DNA of 64,000 nucleotides from Myxococcales bacterium (GCA_016707895.1 JADJGV010000015.1:62001-126000); one strand, 5' to 3'. Numbered from the stretch's first letter, positions 40,948 to 54,538 are shown. Numbers and translations are program-made. The notes: a model not told the origin generated them from the letters alone.

Positions 40948-41634
40948 CTAGTTCGAGAACGGCAAGAACATCGAGAAGCCGAGCGTCACCGACGCGTCGT
41001 TGACCAGGAAGCGCTCGTCGAGCAGCTCCTGACGATACACCCGGTCGCGGGCGTCGATGCGGAACGCGACCGCGTGGCCGGCGAACAGCTTGAGGCCGAC
41101 GCCGGCGACGCCCATCGCGCCGCGGCTGGTGGTCGAGTCGACCACCCCGACGCCGACGTCGACGTGGAGATCGTAGCGGGCGACCGAGCCGCCCAGCCGC
41201 GCCTTGCCGTAGACCGGGCTCCACACCAGCAGCGACTCGCCGAAGATGACCCGGGCGTAGTCGTCGGCCAGCGACACGCCGCGCGAGTCCTCGATGGCGC
41301 GGATGACGTCGGCGTTGGCGTGGGTCATGCCGCCGCCGAACTCGACCGAGGTCTGATCGGTCATGTGGTAGGTGTAGGCGCCACCGACCACCCAGGTGCC
41401 GCTGAACAGATCCGACGCGTAGAAGCCGCCGCCGACGGTGAACTCGTGGCGGTGCTGCTTGACGAACAGCCGATCCACCGCGCCGCGTCGCTTGCGCTTG
41501 AGCGCCAGCCGGTCGGCGATCTCCTGATCGACGCACATCGACGTCGTGCGCTCGTCCTCGGGCTTGGACTCGGCGCGCGCCGGCGCGGCGGCGACGAGCG
41601 CGGTCGCGATGACGACGAGGCGGAGGGTGATCAA
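40948..41634 (-). CDS. GltA/GltB-like outer-membrane barrel 1
   Basis: 228 residues. Signal peptide (LVVIATALVAAAPARA), then a cysteine-containing CVDQEIADRLALKRKRRG segment and amphipathic strands (HEFTVGGGFYASDLFSGTW, VVGGAYTYHMTDQTSVEFGG, ARLGGSVARYDLHVDVGVGV), ending in the aromatic strand VTLGFSMFLPFSN. This fits the Myxococcota-type outer-membrane barrel family to which GltA and GltB belong. The only in-frame start before the signal peptide is TTG 41634; there is no ATG or GTG. It shares the CxDQxI entry motif with the next gene upstream. Confidence 0.68.
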   Translation of the reverse strand: MITLRLVVIATALVAAAPARAESKPEDERTTSMCVDQEIADRLALKRKRRGAVDRLFVKQHRHEFTVGGGFYASDLFSGTWVVGGAYTYHMTDQTSVEFGGGMTHANADVIRAIEDSRGVSLADDYARVIFGESLLVWSPVYGKARLGGSVARYDLHVDVGVGVVDSTTSRGAMGVAGVGLKLFAGHAVAFRIDARDRVYRQELLDERFLVNDASVTLGFSMFLPFSN

Positions 41635-41664
41635 GATGGACTCACGGCAAGTCTGGGTCGTTTT

Positions 41665-41756
41665 GGGTGGGGGGCGTTCCTGGTGAAGGTCGGAGGCGTA
41701 TGGGACCCGGTGAGCCCCCTGCCTCCACCTGGGCTTTGCGAAAGCCCCTCGTTCTA
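41665..41756 (-). repeat. 3'-end hairpin repeat, copy D
   Basis: Between the two barrel genes of the Glt-like operon. In minus sense, after the TAG stop: GGGCTTT-CGC-AAAGCCC (41731-41747), then AGGTGGAGGCAGGGGGCTC, shared with copy E, and an ending CGCCCCCCACCCAAAACGACCC-type tail. Being inside an operon, it could attenuate rather than end transcription. Confidence 0.7.
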
Positions 41757-42506
41757 CAACGGCGTCGGGATCCAGAGGCCGAGCGCGAAGCTGGCGACCA
41801 GGTTGTTGGTGAGGCGGGTCTCGGCGGCGGCCTCTTGCACCGCGATCACGTCGCGCGCCTCGAAGCGCACCGTCAGCACCTTGGTGGTGAACAGCTCGAG
41901 CGCCACGCCGGCGTCGAAGCTGGCGCCCTGGACGCTGTCGTGGATCAGCCGGCCGCCGCCGGCGAACACCAGGAAGTCGCCGTGGACGATGTCGCCGCCC
42001 ATCTTCATCTTGGTGTGGATCGGCGACCACACCAGGTTGGCCAGCGGCAGGTAGCCCAGGCCCTTCTCGAAGCGATCGTCGCCGAAGAACTCGGCCAGCG
42101 GGCTGTCGAGGTCGAGCGCGATCGGCGTGACCTCGAACCCGAGCTCGATGCCGAGGTCCTCGGTGAACCAGAAGCCCAGCGCGCCGCCGGCGATCCACGA
42201 CGACGACGTGAGGTCGCCGGCGTAGAGGCCGCCCCGGCCGATCAGCTCGACGTGGCCGCGCTTGGCGAAGTCGCGCTTCTGGACCCCGCGCGGCCGCAGC
42301 GTCTGGCCCAGCTCGTCCTTGATCGACTGATCCAGGCACGACGGCAGCGGCGCCTCCGACGGGGTGGCGGCGGCGGTGGCGGCGGCGGCCTCGGCCGCGG
42401 GCGGCGCGGCGCGGTCGGCGGCCTCGTCGGCCAGAGCCGACGCGGAGGTCGCGATGGTCAGCCCAAGGCCGGCCACGGCGACGAGTCCCCAGACTGATCG
42501 CAGCAC
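41754..42506 (-). CDS. GltA/GltB-like outer-membrane barrel 2
   Basis: 250 residues. Signal peptide (VWGLVAVAGLGLTIATSASA), Ala-rich linker, CLDQSIKDELGQTLRPRGVQ entry motif parallel to its neighbour, and barrel strands (HVELIGRGGLYAGDLTSSSW, IAGGALGFWFTEDLGIELGF, FDAGVALELFTTKVLTVRFE), ending VASFALGLWIPTPL. The two barrel genes are paralogues, as gltA and gltB are in Myxococcus. It is the first gene of the minus-strand cluster. TACCGT ends 7 bases before GTG 42506. Confidence 0.7.
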   Translation of the reverse strand: MLRSVWGLVAVAGLGLTIATSASALADEAADRAAPPAAEAAAATAAATPSEAPLPSCLDQSIKDELGQTLRPRGVQKRDFAKRGHVELIGRGGLYAGDLTSSSWIAGGALGFWFTEDLGIELGFEVTPIALDLDSPLAEFFGDDRFEKGLGYLPLANLVWSPIHTKMKMGGDIVHGDFLVFAGGGRLIHDSVQGASFDAGVALELFTTKVLTVRFEARDVIAVQEAAAETRLTNNLVASFALGLWIPTPL

Positions 42507-42593
42507 TGCCGAGACGGTAGCGTGGCGCCCACGCCGGGGTCAACGCGCGACGGCGTCGCGATCGGCGGCGGCGGTGGTGATACACTGGCGCCG
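42507..42593. promoter_or_regulatory. Divergent promoter region of the Glt-like cluster
   Basis: 87 bases between the first barrel gene and the FHA regulator. Plus strand: TGATACACT, an extended -10 form, with TACACT at 42581-42586 and ATG 7 bases later. Minus strand: TACCGT with GTG 7 bases later. I find no convincing sigma-54 (GG-N10-GC) promoter. Confidence 0.4.
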
Positions 42594-43955
<1,362 letters not shown>

Positions 43956-43957
43956 CC

Positions 43958-44020
43958 CTCGCGTTCGGGCGGGGGCCCCACGTCTTGTGGGGGAGGGGCT
44001 TCGCGAAAGCCCCGCGCTTC
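43958..44020 (-). repeat. 3'-end hairpin repeat, copy C
   Basis: Convergent junction between the FHA activator and the DUF3570 gene. Minus sense: GGGGCTT-TCGCG-AAGCCCC (43995-44013), then CCCCAC-AAGAC-GTGGGG (43976-43992). The second stem is different in sequence from copies A, B and G, but keeps the CCCC start and the GGGG end. Confidence 0.72.
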
Positions 44021-45302
44021 ACCACGCGGTGCGAAGGCCGAGCTGGAGCTCGAAGGCGTCGAGCAGCTGGTCGCTGGTCAGGAACTGCGTGGCGCGGCCG
44101 CCGAGGTTGGCGGCCTCGTCGTCGGCGGGCAGCTCGTCGAGCAAGAACACGTCGGCCTTGAGGTTCCAGTCGACCCGATCGAACAGGCCCCAGACCTTCT
44201 TGTCGTCCTCGGCCACCGACAGGAGCGTCAGCTTGCCGCCGATCACCGCGTTGCGGACCGGCGACAGCTCGCGGTCGCCCGTGAAGTACGATCCGGCGGT
44301 CGACTCGGTCTCGTAGTAGAAGGCGTCCTTGAAGAAGGTCGCCGCGGTCTGCTGGTAGGCGCGGGCGCGCAGCCGCAAGAGCAGCGACGAGCCCACGTAC
44401 TGCGAGTAGGCCAGCTCGACGGTGCCGGAGTTGACGCCCCAGCTGTCGCTGTAGGCGCGGCCGCTGACGTGGACCGCGGCGCGCAGCCTGGGCAGCCAGC
44501 GGTTGAGGCGCACCGACAGCGCGACCCGGGCGCGGGTGTCGGGGATGTGCTCTTGCGGCTCGTTGGGGCCGACCCGGACCCGGCGGTAGGGGTTGGACTG
44601 GAAGCCCTCGAGCACCTGGCCGAACAGGCTGGCCTGGAGCACCATCGTCGGCGACAGGTTCTGGGTCACGGTCGCCTGGGCGGTGTCGATCGTGAGGTCG
44701 CGCCAGGTGGTCGTCACCAGCATCGTCGCGTCGAGCGTGTCCTTGCCGAACACGCCGTAGTCCTTGGCGCACGGATCGGCGCCGGTCAGGGCGCGGCGCT
44801 CGAGCGGCTGCAGCTCGGCGTTGGCCTTGTCGCAGGCCTGATCCCGGGCGTGGCTGTAGCTGACCGCGAGGTTGGTGTTCTTGCCCGGCAGATCGATCGC
44901 CGCGTTGCCGGCGACGGCCAGCGACAGGTAGTCGCGCTCGACGCCGACCGAGCCCGACAGGCCGAGCTTGGCGCGGCGGCCGGTGAAGCCCAGGCCCAGC
45001 GAGCCCTCGTGGCGCAGGTCGGAGAACGCGGTCGCCGTGGACACCGCGTCGACGGCGTAGACCGCCGCGGTGGCGCCGGTGACCGCGTCGGCGGAGTAGC
45101 CGAGCGCCAGGTTGGTGTGCTCGCCGACGTCGACGGTGGCGTCGAGCTGCGGGTGGATCACCGTCAGCCCGCCCTGGCCGCCCTGGCGCTGCTCCTGGTA
45201 CCAGGTGGTGTTGAGGTCGATGCCGTCGTCGGCGCGTGCCACGCCGACGGCGCCGACTGCGCCGAGCACGAGGGCGACGGACGTCGCGGTGACGCGATGC
45301 AC
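44019..45302 (-). CDS. DUF3570 outer-membrane protein
   Basis: 427 residues. Signal peptide (TSVALVLGAVGAVGVARA), then the DUF3570 opening: LNTTWYQEQRQGGQGGLTVI, HPQLDATVDVGEHTNLALGY, SADAVTGATAAVYAVDAV. Many long amphipathic strands follow (DRDYLSLAV-type, ATVTQNLSPTMVLQASLFGQ, GTVELAYSQYVGSSLLLRLR), ending LELQLGLRTAW-like. A 16-20 strand barrel is likely. Its small partner DUF4266 is the next gene upstream, as in other genomes where these two occur together. Start GTG 45302. Confidence 0.82.
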   Translation of the reverse strand: MHRVTATSVALVLGAVGAVGVARADDGIDLNTTWYQEQRQGGQGGLTVIHPQLDATVDVGEHTNLALGYSADAVTGATAAVYAVDAVSTATAFSDLRHEGSLGLGFTGRRAKLGLSGSVGVERDYLSLAVAGNAAIDLPGKNTNLAVSYSHARDQACDKANAELQPLERRALTGADPCAKDYGVFGKDTLDATMLVTTTWRDLTIDTAQATVTQNLSPTMVLQASLFGQVLEGFQSNPYRRVRVGPNEPQEHIPDTRARVALSVRLNRWLPRLRAAVHVSGRAYSDSWGVNSGTVELAYSQYVGSSLLLRLRARAYQQTAATFFKDAFYYETESTAGSYFTGDRELSPVRNAVIGGKLTLLSVAEDDKKVWGLFDRVDWNLKADVFLLDELPADDEAANLGGRATQFLTSDQLLDAFELQLGLRTAW

Positions 45303-45328
45303 CCGGCGTCGACCTCGCTGGCGATCGG

Positions 45329-45547
45329 TCAATTGCACCCGCAGCCTCCGCCGCCGGCGCCGTTGCCGCCGGCCGCGCCCTCGCGGTTGGTCAGCACGTG
45401 ATCGTCGGCCGACGCCTCCTGGGGATCGCCCTCGAAGGTCATCACCGGATCGGCGAGGAACTCCTTCTCGTTGGGGCGCACCGCGTAGCGCCCGCACGCC
45501 GAGGCCAGGCCGGCGATCGACACGACGAGGAGGAGGGTGCGGCGCAT
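45329..45547 (-). CDS. DUF4266 small lipoprotein
   Basis: 72 residues. Lipobox in VSIAGLASACGRY, then the family line RPNEKEFLADPVMTFEGDP, DHVLTNREGAAGG and the terminal Gly/Cys tail GGGGCGCN. Cysteines in the tail look suited to binding a metal or a thiol partner. DUF4266 proteins usually accompany DUF3570 barrels; the function is not established. ATG 45547 has GGAG 9 bases upstream. Confidence 0.85.
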   Translation of the reverse strand: MRRTLLLVVSIAGLASACGRYAVRPNEKEFLADPVMTFEGDPQEASADDHVLTNREGAAGGNGAGGGGCGCN

Positions 45548-45567
45548 GGGGTGAACTCCTGTGATCG

Positions 45568-46325
<758 letters not shown>

Positions 46326-46329
<4 letters not shown>

Positions 46330-46814
46330 TGCGTGAACCAGTCGAGGAACACCGCGGCCGAGGCGTCGCCGCTCGCGAACATGTCGCCGCCGCCGTGCGG
46401 ATCTTCGCCGGTCAGCGGCTTGGTGAACAGCGAGCTGGCCTCGGGGGTGCCGCAGTTGAGGAAGCGGGTCACGACCTGGTAGTTGCGCGTGAAGTCGATG
46501 GGGTCGGTGGTGTCGAGGCGCAGCGCCGAGCGGCCGTCGGCTTCGCCGTGGCAGCCGCTGCGCCCGACGCAGGTCTTGGCCATGTCGGGCTGGGCGAGGT
46601 ACTCGGGCCACACCCGGGTGCGGAAGAAGTCGGGGTCGGGGCGGCACACGCCGGGCTCGACCGGATCGTCGCCCAGATCGACGGTGGGGCAGCCGGCGCA
46701 CGCGAGCGCCACGAGTGGCCCGAGCGCCGCGGCGCTGCGCGCGACGGCGCCGCCCACCGCGCGGCGGCGGGGACCAGCGCCCTCGGGCTGGTGGAGGATG
46801 TCGGTGGCGACCAT
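46326..46814 (-). CDS. Lipoprotein with cytochrome-like C(x5)CH motif
   Basis: 162 residues. A lipobox (VALACAGC) follows an extended basic N-terminus; a GTG at about 46757 would give a shorter, more usual signal. TACCTT ending 8 bases before ATG 46814 supports the longer form. The mature part has TCVGRSGCHGEADGRSA, a C-x5-C-H pattern like the divergent heme sites of Myxococcota and planctomycete surface proteins, though not the classical CxxCH. A later NCGTPEASSLFTKPL also resembles those proteins. Heme binding is a guess. Confidence 0.55.
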
Positions 46815-46925
46815 CCGGCGACAAGGTATCGCGGCGGCTGGGCGCTTGTCATGGTCGACGTCGGTGATTTCGTGTCAGCGCTGCGACTTGCGGTGGCGTA
46901 GTGAGGCCGGTTACCCTCGCCGGGC

Positions 46926-49712
<2,787 letters not shown>

Positions 49713-49714
49713 CG

Positions 49715-50980
49715 ATGACCGACGACGATCTCATGGCCCGGCTCGCCGCGGCGGTGCCCCCGGCGGTGCACGAGGTGTGCGACACGCTGACCGCGGCCGG
49801 CTTCGAGGCGGTGACCGTCGGCGGCGCGGTGCGCGACGTGCTGCTCGGGCGCGACGGCGGCGACTGGGACGTCGCGACCAGCGCCCACCCCGACGAGGTG
49901 GTCGCGCGGTTCGCCCGGACGATCCCGACCGGCATGGCCCACGGCACGGTGACGGTGATCGCCGGCCGCGGCGCGCACCGCCTGCCGATCGAGGTGACGA
50001 CCTACCGCGGCGACGGCGCGTACGTCGACGGCCGGCGCCCGACCTCGGTGGTGTTCGGCGTGCCGCTGACCGAGGACCTGGCCCGCCGCGATCTGGTGGT
50101 CAACGCGATCGCCTACGATCCGGTGCACGCGCGGCTGATCGACCCGTTCGACGGCCGCGGCGATCTGGCGGCGCGGCGGCTGCGCGCGGTGGGCGACCCG
50201 GCAGCGCGGTTCGCCGAGGACGGGCTGCGGATCATGCGCGCGATCCGCTTCGCGGCGACGCTCGAGTTCGCGCTCGATCCCGAGACCACCGCCGCGATCC
50301 CCGGCGCGCTGCCGAGCCTGGCCAAGGTGTCGCGCGAGCGGGTCAAGGTCGAGCTCGACAAGCTGCTGGGCGCGCGGGCGCCGGGCGCGGCGCTGACGAT
50401 CGCCCGCGCCACCGGCGTGCTGGCGCAGGAGCTGCCCGAGGCCGACGTCGACGACGCCGGCTGGCCGGCGCGGGTGGCGTGGCTCGAGCGGGCGCCGGCG
50501 GCGGCGCGACTGGCGGTGCTGGTGGCCGGCGGCGGCGACGACGACGCCAGCGCGGCGGCGGCCGAGCGGGCGCTGCGCCGCCTCAAGGCGGCCAACGACG
50601 AGCGCGATCGCGCGGTGCGGCTGGTGCGGCTGGCCCACCACGCGGATGCGACGCCGGCCGTGGTGCGCCGGGCGCTGGCGCGCTGCGGCCGGGCCCACGC
50701 GGCGCTGGCGGTGGCGCTGTGGCGGGCCCGGGGCGACGCGGCGCCGGCGGTGGCCGACGCCGGCGAGGCGATCCTGGTCCGCGGCGACGCGCTCAACGCC
50801 GGCGAGCTGGCGTTGACCGGCGCGGCGCTGATGGCGGCGCTGGGGCTGGCCCCGGGCCCGGCGGTGGGGCGCGCGCTGGCGGCGTGCCTCGACGCGGTGC
50901 TCGACGATCCGGCGCGCAACCAGCCCGACGCGCTGATCGCGATCGCTCGCGCGTACCTCGACGGCGCCGCGCCGGCCTGA
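49715..50980 (+). CDS. CCA-adding tRNA nucleotidyltransferase / poly(A) polymerase family
   Basis: 421 residues. Class II nucleotidyltransferase head: VTVGGAVRDVLLGRDGGDWD with the catalytic DxD pair (DWDVATSAHP), HGTVTVIAG, TYRGDGAYVDGRRP, and LARRDLVVNAIAYDPVHARL (the RRDxxxN base-recognition motif). The neck reads FAEDGLRIMRAIRFAATLEF and RVKVELDKLL. It should repair or add the tRNA 3' CCA, but A-adding activity cannot be excluded. No HD domain is attached. The C-terminal third is Ala-rich. A GTG six bases upstream is an alternative start. Confidence 0.85.
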   Translation: MTDDDLMARLAAAVPPAVHEVCDTLTAAGFEAVTVGGAVRDVLLGRDGGDWDVATSAHPDEVVARFARTIPTGMAHGTVTVIAGRGAHRLPIEVTTYRGDGAYVDGRRPTSVVFGVPLTEDLARRDLVVNAIAYDPVHARLIDPFDGRGDLAARRLRAVGDPAARFAEDGLRIMRAIRFAATLEFALDPETTAAIPGALPSLAKVSRERVKVELDKLLGARAPGAALTIARATGVLAQELPEADVDDAGWPARVAWLERAPAAARLAVLVAGGGDDDASAAAAERALRRLKAANDERDRAVRLVRLAHHADATPAVVRRALARCGRAHAALAVALWRARGDAAPAVADAGEAILVRGDALNAGELALTGAALMAALGLAPGPAVGRALAACLDAVLDDPARNQPDALIAIARAYLDGAAPA

Positions 50981-50983
50981 GCG

Positions 50984-52399
50984 CTACGCGAGCGTGATCT
51001 CGGCGTCGACGACCAGCGTCTCGCCGCGGCGGGCCGGGACGATCACCCGCGACAGCACCAGCTCGCGGATCACCGCGGCGTGATCGATCGCCAGGTGCGA
51101 GGCCCGGCGCAGCACGTTGGCCAGGCCGACCCGATCGGGCTCGTCGTCGCCGGCCCGGGTCGCGACCACGCCGGCGGCCAGCGCCGCGGCGTCGGCGGCG
51201 CGCAGCGGGGCCGGGGCGGCCTCGGGCGGCTGGCCAGCGATCTCGACGATCACCGTCGGGCCCAGGTGCGGCAGCGCGGCGATCCGGACCCGCACCTCGC
51301 GGCCGGCTGGCGGCGTCGCCCGCACGATCACCGCGCCGCGATCGAGCGGCTGGCCGACCTTGGCCAGCACCGCGGCGAAGGCCCGGCGCACGTCGGCGGC
51401 GCTGCCCAGGCCACGCTCGACCGGGCAGCCGTCGGCCTCGCTGACCACGTCGGCGCCGTAGGGCTTCACGTCGACCGGGAAGCCCGCCTTGGCCGCGACC
51501 CGCAGCGCCGCCGACGGCGACGTCGCCACGGCCTGTCGGGTGATCGGCACGCCGTAGGCCGACAGCAGCACCTTGGCCTCGTGATCGCCGAGGCGGTGAT
51601 CGCTGGGCGCCAGCTTGGCCAGCTGCCGCGCCAGCCGCTCCTCGTCGACCTCGAGCTCGGCGCGGGCCGAGCGCGCCGCCGGGCCCAGGCCGACCCGCGC
51701 CCGCTCGCTGGCGCGGCCCACCGCGGTGACCGCGGTCAGCGCGGCGCGCAACCCGACCAGCGCGCCGGTCGGGGCGTCGGCCAGCAGCTCGGCGCGCTCG
51801 CACAGCGGCACCCGCAGCGCCGGCAGCCCGGCGCCGATGCCGTCGCGCCAGGCGGTGCGCGCCACCAGCACGACGTCCGACGGCGCGTCGTCGACGTCGT
51901 CGGCCATCCAGGTCGGGCGGCGGCCGTCGTCGGGCAGCGCCCGCGCGGTGGTCGCGAGGTAGCCGGCCTCGTCGCCGACGATCGCGACCCGGGCGCCGGC
52001 CGGCGCGCGGTGCGCGGCCAGCAGCGCCAGCGCCTCGATCCACGCGTCGGGATCGGCGAACACCGCGGCGCCCTGGGCGCGCAGGTGGGCCAGCGCGGCG
52101 GCGGTCTCGAGGCGGGGGCGGGCGACGCTGGCGAGCACCACCAGCGGTCGGCCCGCGGTGGCGGCGGCCCGCGCGACCTCGTGCAGGCCGACGGTGATCG
52201 CCGGCTCGGCCTCGAGCCAGGCGCCGACCACGCCGTCGGCGGCGATCGCCTCGGCCAGGCCCGCGGGCTCGGCGGCGGCCGCGCTGGGCAGGCCGCGCGC
52301 GCGCAGGCTGGCGTCGACCAGCGCGAGCACCGCGGGCGGCGCGCCGGTGATCGTCACCGGGCGGCCGGTGACCAGCGCGAGGGCCGGGCGGCGGGTCAC
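50984..52399 (-). CDS. Acyl-CoA synthetase (NDP-forming)-like protein, degenerate ATP-grasp
   Basis: 471 residues. The N-terminal two thirds resemble CoA-binding/ligase halves without clear motifs (VVVLASVARPRLETAAAL-type segments). The C-terminal ATP-grasp_5 region reads LGDHEAKVLLSAYGVPITRQ, ALRVAAKAGFPVDVKPYG, and REVRVRIAALPHLGPTVIVE. The lysine of the ATP-binding FPVxxK is kept, but the usual HKSDxGGV loop reads VSEADGCPV. The N-terminal Rossmann GxSxxxG motif is not seen. It may be a regulatory or altered-activity paralogue. Start GTG 52399 overlaps the etfB stop. Confidence 0.55.
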   Translation of the reverse strand: MTRRPALALVTGRPVTITGAPPAVLALVDASLRARGLPSAAAAEPAGLAEAIAADGVVGAWLEAEPAITVGLHEVARAAATAGRPLVVLASVARPRLETAAALAHLRAQGAAVFADPDAWIEALALLAAHRAPAGARVAIVGDEAGYLATTARALPDDGRRPTWMADDVDDAPSDVVLVARTAWRDGIGAGLPALRVPLCERAELLADAPTGALVGLRAALTAVTAVGRASERARVGLGPAARSARAELEVDEERLARQLAKLAPSDHRLGDHEAKVLLSAYGVPITRQAVATSPSAALRVAAKAGFPVDVKPYGADVVSEADGCPVERGLGSAADVRRAFAAVLAKVGQPLDRGAVIVRATPPAGREVRVRIAALPHLGPTVIVEIAGQPPEAAPAPLRAADAAALAAGVVATRAGDDEPDRVGLANVLRRASHLAIDHAAVIRELVLSRVIVPARRGETLVVDAEITLA

Positions 52400-53139
52400 G
52401 ACTCCGACTCCGGCAGCACGCGCTCCCGGCGCAGGCGCTCGACCAGCTCGGCGGCGTCGCCGAAGATCGTCGCCTGGCGGCTGCCGCGCAGCGGGCGCAG
52501 CCGGCCGGCCAGCGCCTTGCGCGGCGCGAGGCGGCGCGCGTCGAGGCCGAGGTCCTCGAGCTCCCAGGCGACGATCGCCTGGGCCGCGGCCGGCGGCGCC
52601 GGCGCGCTGGGGGCGTCGCCGCCGCGGCTGGGCGGCGCGCACACCGCGAGCACGACCGGGCGGGCCAGGCGCAGCGTGACGATGCGGCCGCTGGCGTGGT
52701 GGTCGACGTCGAGCGCGGCGCCCTCGAGCCGCGCCCCGCGCACCGCCGTGACGTGGGGCATCGCCAGCAGTTCGGCGGCGGCCGGCGCCAGCGCGCCGAG
52801 GCGCTCGTCGACCGAGCGATCGCCGCACACGACGACGTCGGCGCCGACCTTCTTGACCGCGGCCGCGACGATCTCGGCGACGCCGAGGTAGTCGAGGTCG
52901 TCGACGCCCTCGCCGCTGACCCGCACCGCGCGGGCGCAGCCGGCGCGCAGCGCCATCGCCAGCACCTTGTCCTCGCGGCGGGCCGGGCCGACGGCGATCG
53001 CCACCGCGTCGGTGGCCAGCTCGTGGGCCAGGGCCAGGCCGATCGTCAGCGCGCCGCGCTCGCACGGGCCGAGCACGACGTCGTCGTCGGGTTGCCCCGG
53101 GCGGGCCTGGGCCCGCCGCACCAGGATCGCCACCGTCAC
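52396..53139 (-). CDS. etfB: Electron transfer flavoprotein beta subunit-like EtfB
   Basis: 247 residues. VTVAILVRRAQARPGQPDDD, ERGALTIGLALAHELATDAV, REDKVLAMALRAGCARAVRV, VGADVVVCGDRSVDERLGAL and LPHVTAVRGARLEG-like strands match the adenine-nucleotide alpha-hydrolase fold of EtfB, including the GDRSVD (GxxxxD) AMP region. Partner of EtfA in shuttling electrons from acyl-CoA dehydrogenases. The sequence is diverged from the housekeeping type, and no dehydrogenase is adjacent. GTGA overlaps on both sides. Confidence 0.75.
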   Translation of the reverse strand: MTVAILVRRAQARPGQPDDDVVLGPCERGALTIGLALAHELATDAVAIAVGPARREDKVLAMALRAGCARAVRVSGEGVDDLDYLGVAEIVAAAVKKVGADVVVCGDRSVDERLGALAPAAAELLAMPHVTAVRGARLEGAALDVDHHASGRIVTLRLARPVVLAVCAPPSRGGDAPSAPAPPAAAQAIVAWELEDLGLDARRLAPRKALAGRLRPLRGSRQATIFGDAAELVERLRRERVLPESES

Positions 53140-54116
53140 GGCCGGGCCTCGAGCGCGGCCACCAGCGCGGGCAAGACGTCCTCGAGGGCGCCGACCAGGC
53201 CCCAGCGCGCGGCGCGGAAGATCGGCGCGCGCGGATCCCGATCGATCGCGATGATCTCGGCGTCGAGCGACACCGCGCCGAGGTGGGCGTTGGAGCCCGA
53301 CGCCCCGCACACCACGTAGAGCTCGGGGTGGACGCCGCGCGCGCCGACGCCGATCTCGCGATCGGGCGCGACCAGCCCGCGGGCGCACGCGCCGCGGGTG
53401 CCGGCGACCTCGCCGCCGAGCAGCGCCGCCAGGCGCTCGACCAGCGGCATCGCGCCAGCGCTCACGCCGGCGCCGGCGACGACCAGCACCCGGGCCTGAT
53501 CGATCGCCTCCCCGGCGTCGGCGCGCTCGCCGACGATCAGCGGCGCGGCCGGCAGCGCGCCGTCGACGCCCAGCGCCACCAGCTCGGCCTCGTCGGCGCC
53601 GTGGGCGGCCGGGCGATCGGCCGACAGCGTGATCACCGCGGCCTGATCGAGCTCGTCGAGCTGCAGCCGGCGCCACAGCTCGCCGTCGTAGACCGCGCGG
53701 GTCAGCACCACCTCGCCGCGCGGGCCGGTCTCGACCACCGGCTCGGCGACGTAGGCCGCGCCCAGCCGGGCCGCCAGCCGCGGCGCGACGTCGCGGCCGC
53801 CCGCATCGCTCGGCAGGATGATGAGGCTCGGCCGCACCTGCTCGCACACCCGGGCCAGGAGCGCGCCGCGGGTGACCCACAGCGCCGGTCGTGGCGGCCC
53901 GGCGACGAGCACGACGCGATCGGCGCCGCCCCCGCCGAGGGCCGCGGCCAGCTCCTGGGCCGGCGTGCCGACGTCGGCTCCCGGGGCCACCCAGGCCACC
54001 GCGTACAGCGCGCCGCCCAGGCTGGAGGCGATCCGCCGGCCTTCGCCCAGGATCGCCAGGGCCATCGGGGTAGGGCGCCCGTCGACCACTTCGGTATGGA
54101 CGAGGACGCACGCCAC
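53136..54116 (-). CDS. etfA: Electron transfer flavoprotein alpha subunit-like EtfA
   Basis: 326 residues. The N-terminal domain (MALAILGEGRRIASSLGGAL, VVLVAGPPRPALWVTRGALL, SLIILPSDAGGRDVAPRLAA) precedes the FAD-binding C-terminal domain: ARVLVVAGAGVSAGAMPLVE, GVGARGVHPELYVVCGASGS, NAHLGAVSLDAEIIAIDRDP and APIFRAARWGLVGALEDVLP. The usual GQTG reads GARG, but the SG...H and DPxAPIF positions are kept, so FAD binding is likely. TAGCGT (minus sense, 54126-54131) lies 9 bases before GTG 54116. Confidence 0.8.
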   Translation of the reverse strand: MACVLVHTEVVDGRPTPMALAILGEGRRIASSLGGALYAVAWVAPGADVGTPAQELAAALGGGGADRVVLVAGPPRPALWVTRGALLARVCEQVRPSLIILPSDAGGRDVAPRLAARLGAAYVAEPVVETGPRGEVVLTRAVYDGELWRRLQLDELDQAAVITLSADRPAAHGADEAELVALGVDGALPAAPLIVGERADAGEAIDQARVLVVAGAGVSAGAMPLVERLAALLGGEVAGTRGACARGLVAPDREIGVGARGVHPELYVVCGASGSNAHLGAVSLDAEIIAIDRDPRAPIFRAARWGLVGALEDVLPALVAALEARP

Positions 54117-54195
54117 CGTGGGGGGACGCTACCGGCGGGGGGGCCGGGGGTCAAGAAAGCGGTGGCCGTCAGACGGGGGGGATAGCGTCGTCGTT
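54117..54195. promoter_or_regulatory. Divergent promoters for etfA and the Rieske gene
   Basis: Both strands show TAGCGT: minus sense at 54126-54131 with GTG 9 bases later, and plus sense at 54183-54188 with GTG 7 bases later. The same GGTAGCGTC or GATAGCGTC string occurs at the DUF389 and PilZ starts. This suggests a shared sigma factor and leaderless transcripts in both directions. Confidence 0.4.
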
Positions 54196-54525
54196 GTGAG
54201 CGCGACCTCTGCAGCCATCGCCGATCTGTGCGGCGAGTACGAGGACCGGCCGGTGCGTCCGGCGGTCGCCGAGGTGTTGCGGCGGGCGGCGCCGGGGACG
54301 GTGGTGGCGGCGAGCGAGGGAGGGCGGCCGGTGGCGCTGGTGGTGCTGGCCGATCGGCGGGCGTTCGTGGTCGACGATCGCTGCCCCCACGACGGCGGCC
54401 CGCTGTCGGACGGGTTCCTCGATGGCGACCGGCTGGTGTGCGCGCGGCATGGGTGGGAGGTCGACCCGTGCAGCGGCGCGTGTGGCCGCCGCCAGGTCGC
54501 GACGCGGTCGCTCGGCACGGTTTAG
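54196..54525 (+). CDS. Rieske [2Fe-2S] ferredoxin-like protein
   Basis: 109 residues. The cluster-binding boxes are DRCPHDGGPLSDGFL (CxH) and RLVCARHGWEVDPCSG (CxxH), spaced as in Rieske ferredoxins and nitrite reductase small subunits. The N-terminal 50 residues are a little longer than the minimal domain. It is soluble, with no signal peptide or membrane anchor. Start GTG 54196, 7 bases after TAGCGT. It is divergent from etfA and could be an electron partner of the Etf pair; that link is inference. Confidence 0.8.
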   Translation: MSATSAAIADLCGEYEDRPVRPAVAEVLRRAAPGTVVAASEGGRPVALVVLADRRAFVVDDRCPHDGGPLSDGFLDGDRLVCARHGWEVDPCSGACGRRQVATRSLGTV

Positions 54526-54538
54526 GCCGGCGCGGGCG

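Noticed and set aside
42507..42593. Sigma-54 promoter before the Glt-like operon
   Set aside because: No GG-N10-GC pair with the TGGCAC/TTGC context at a suitable distance from the start.
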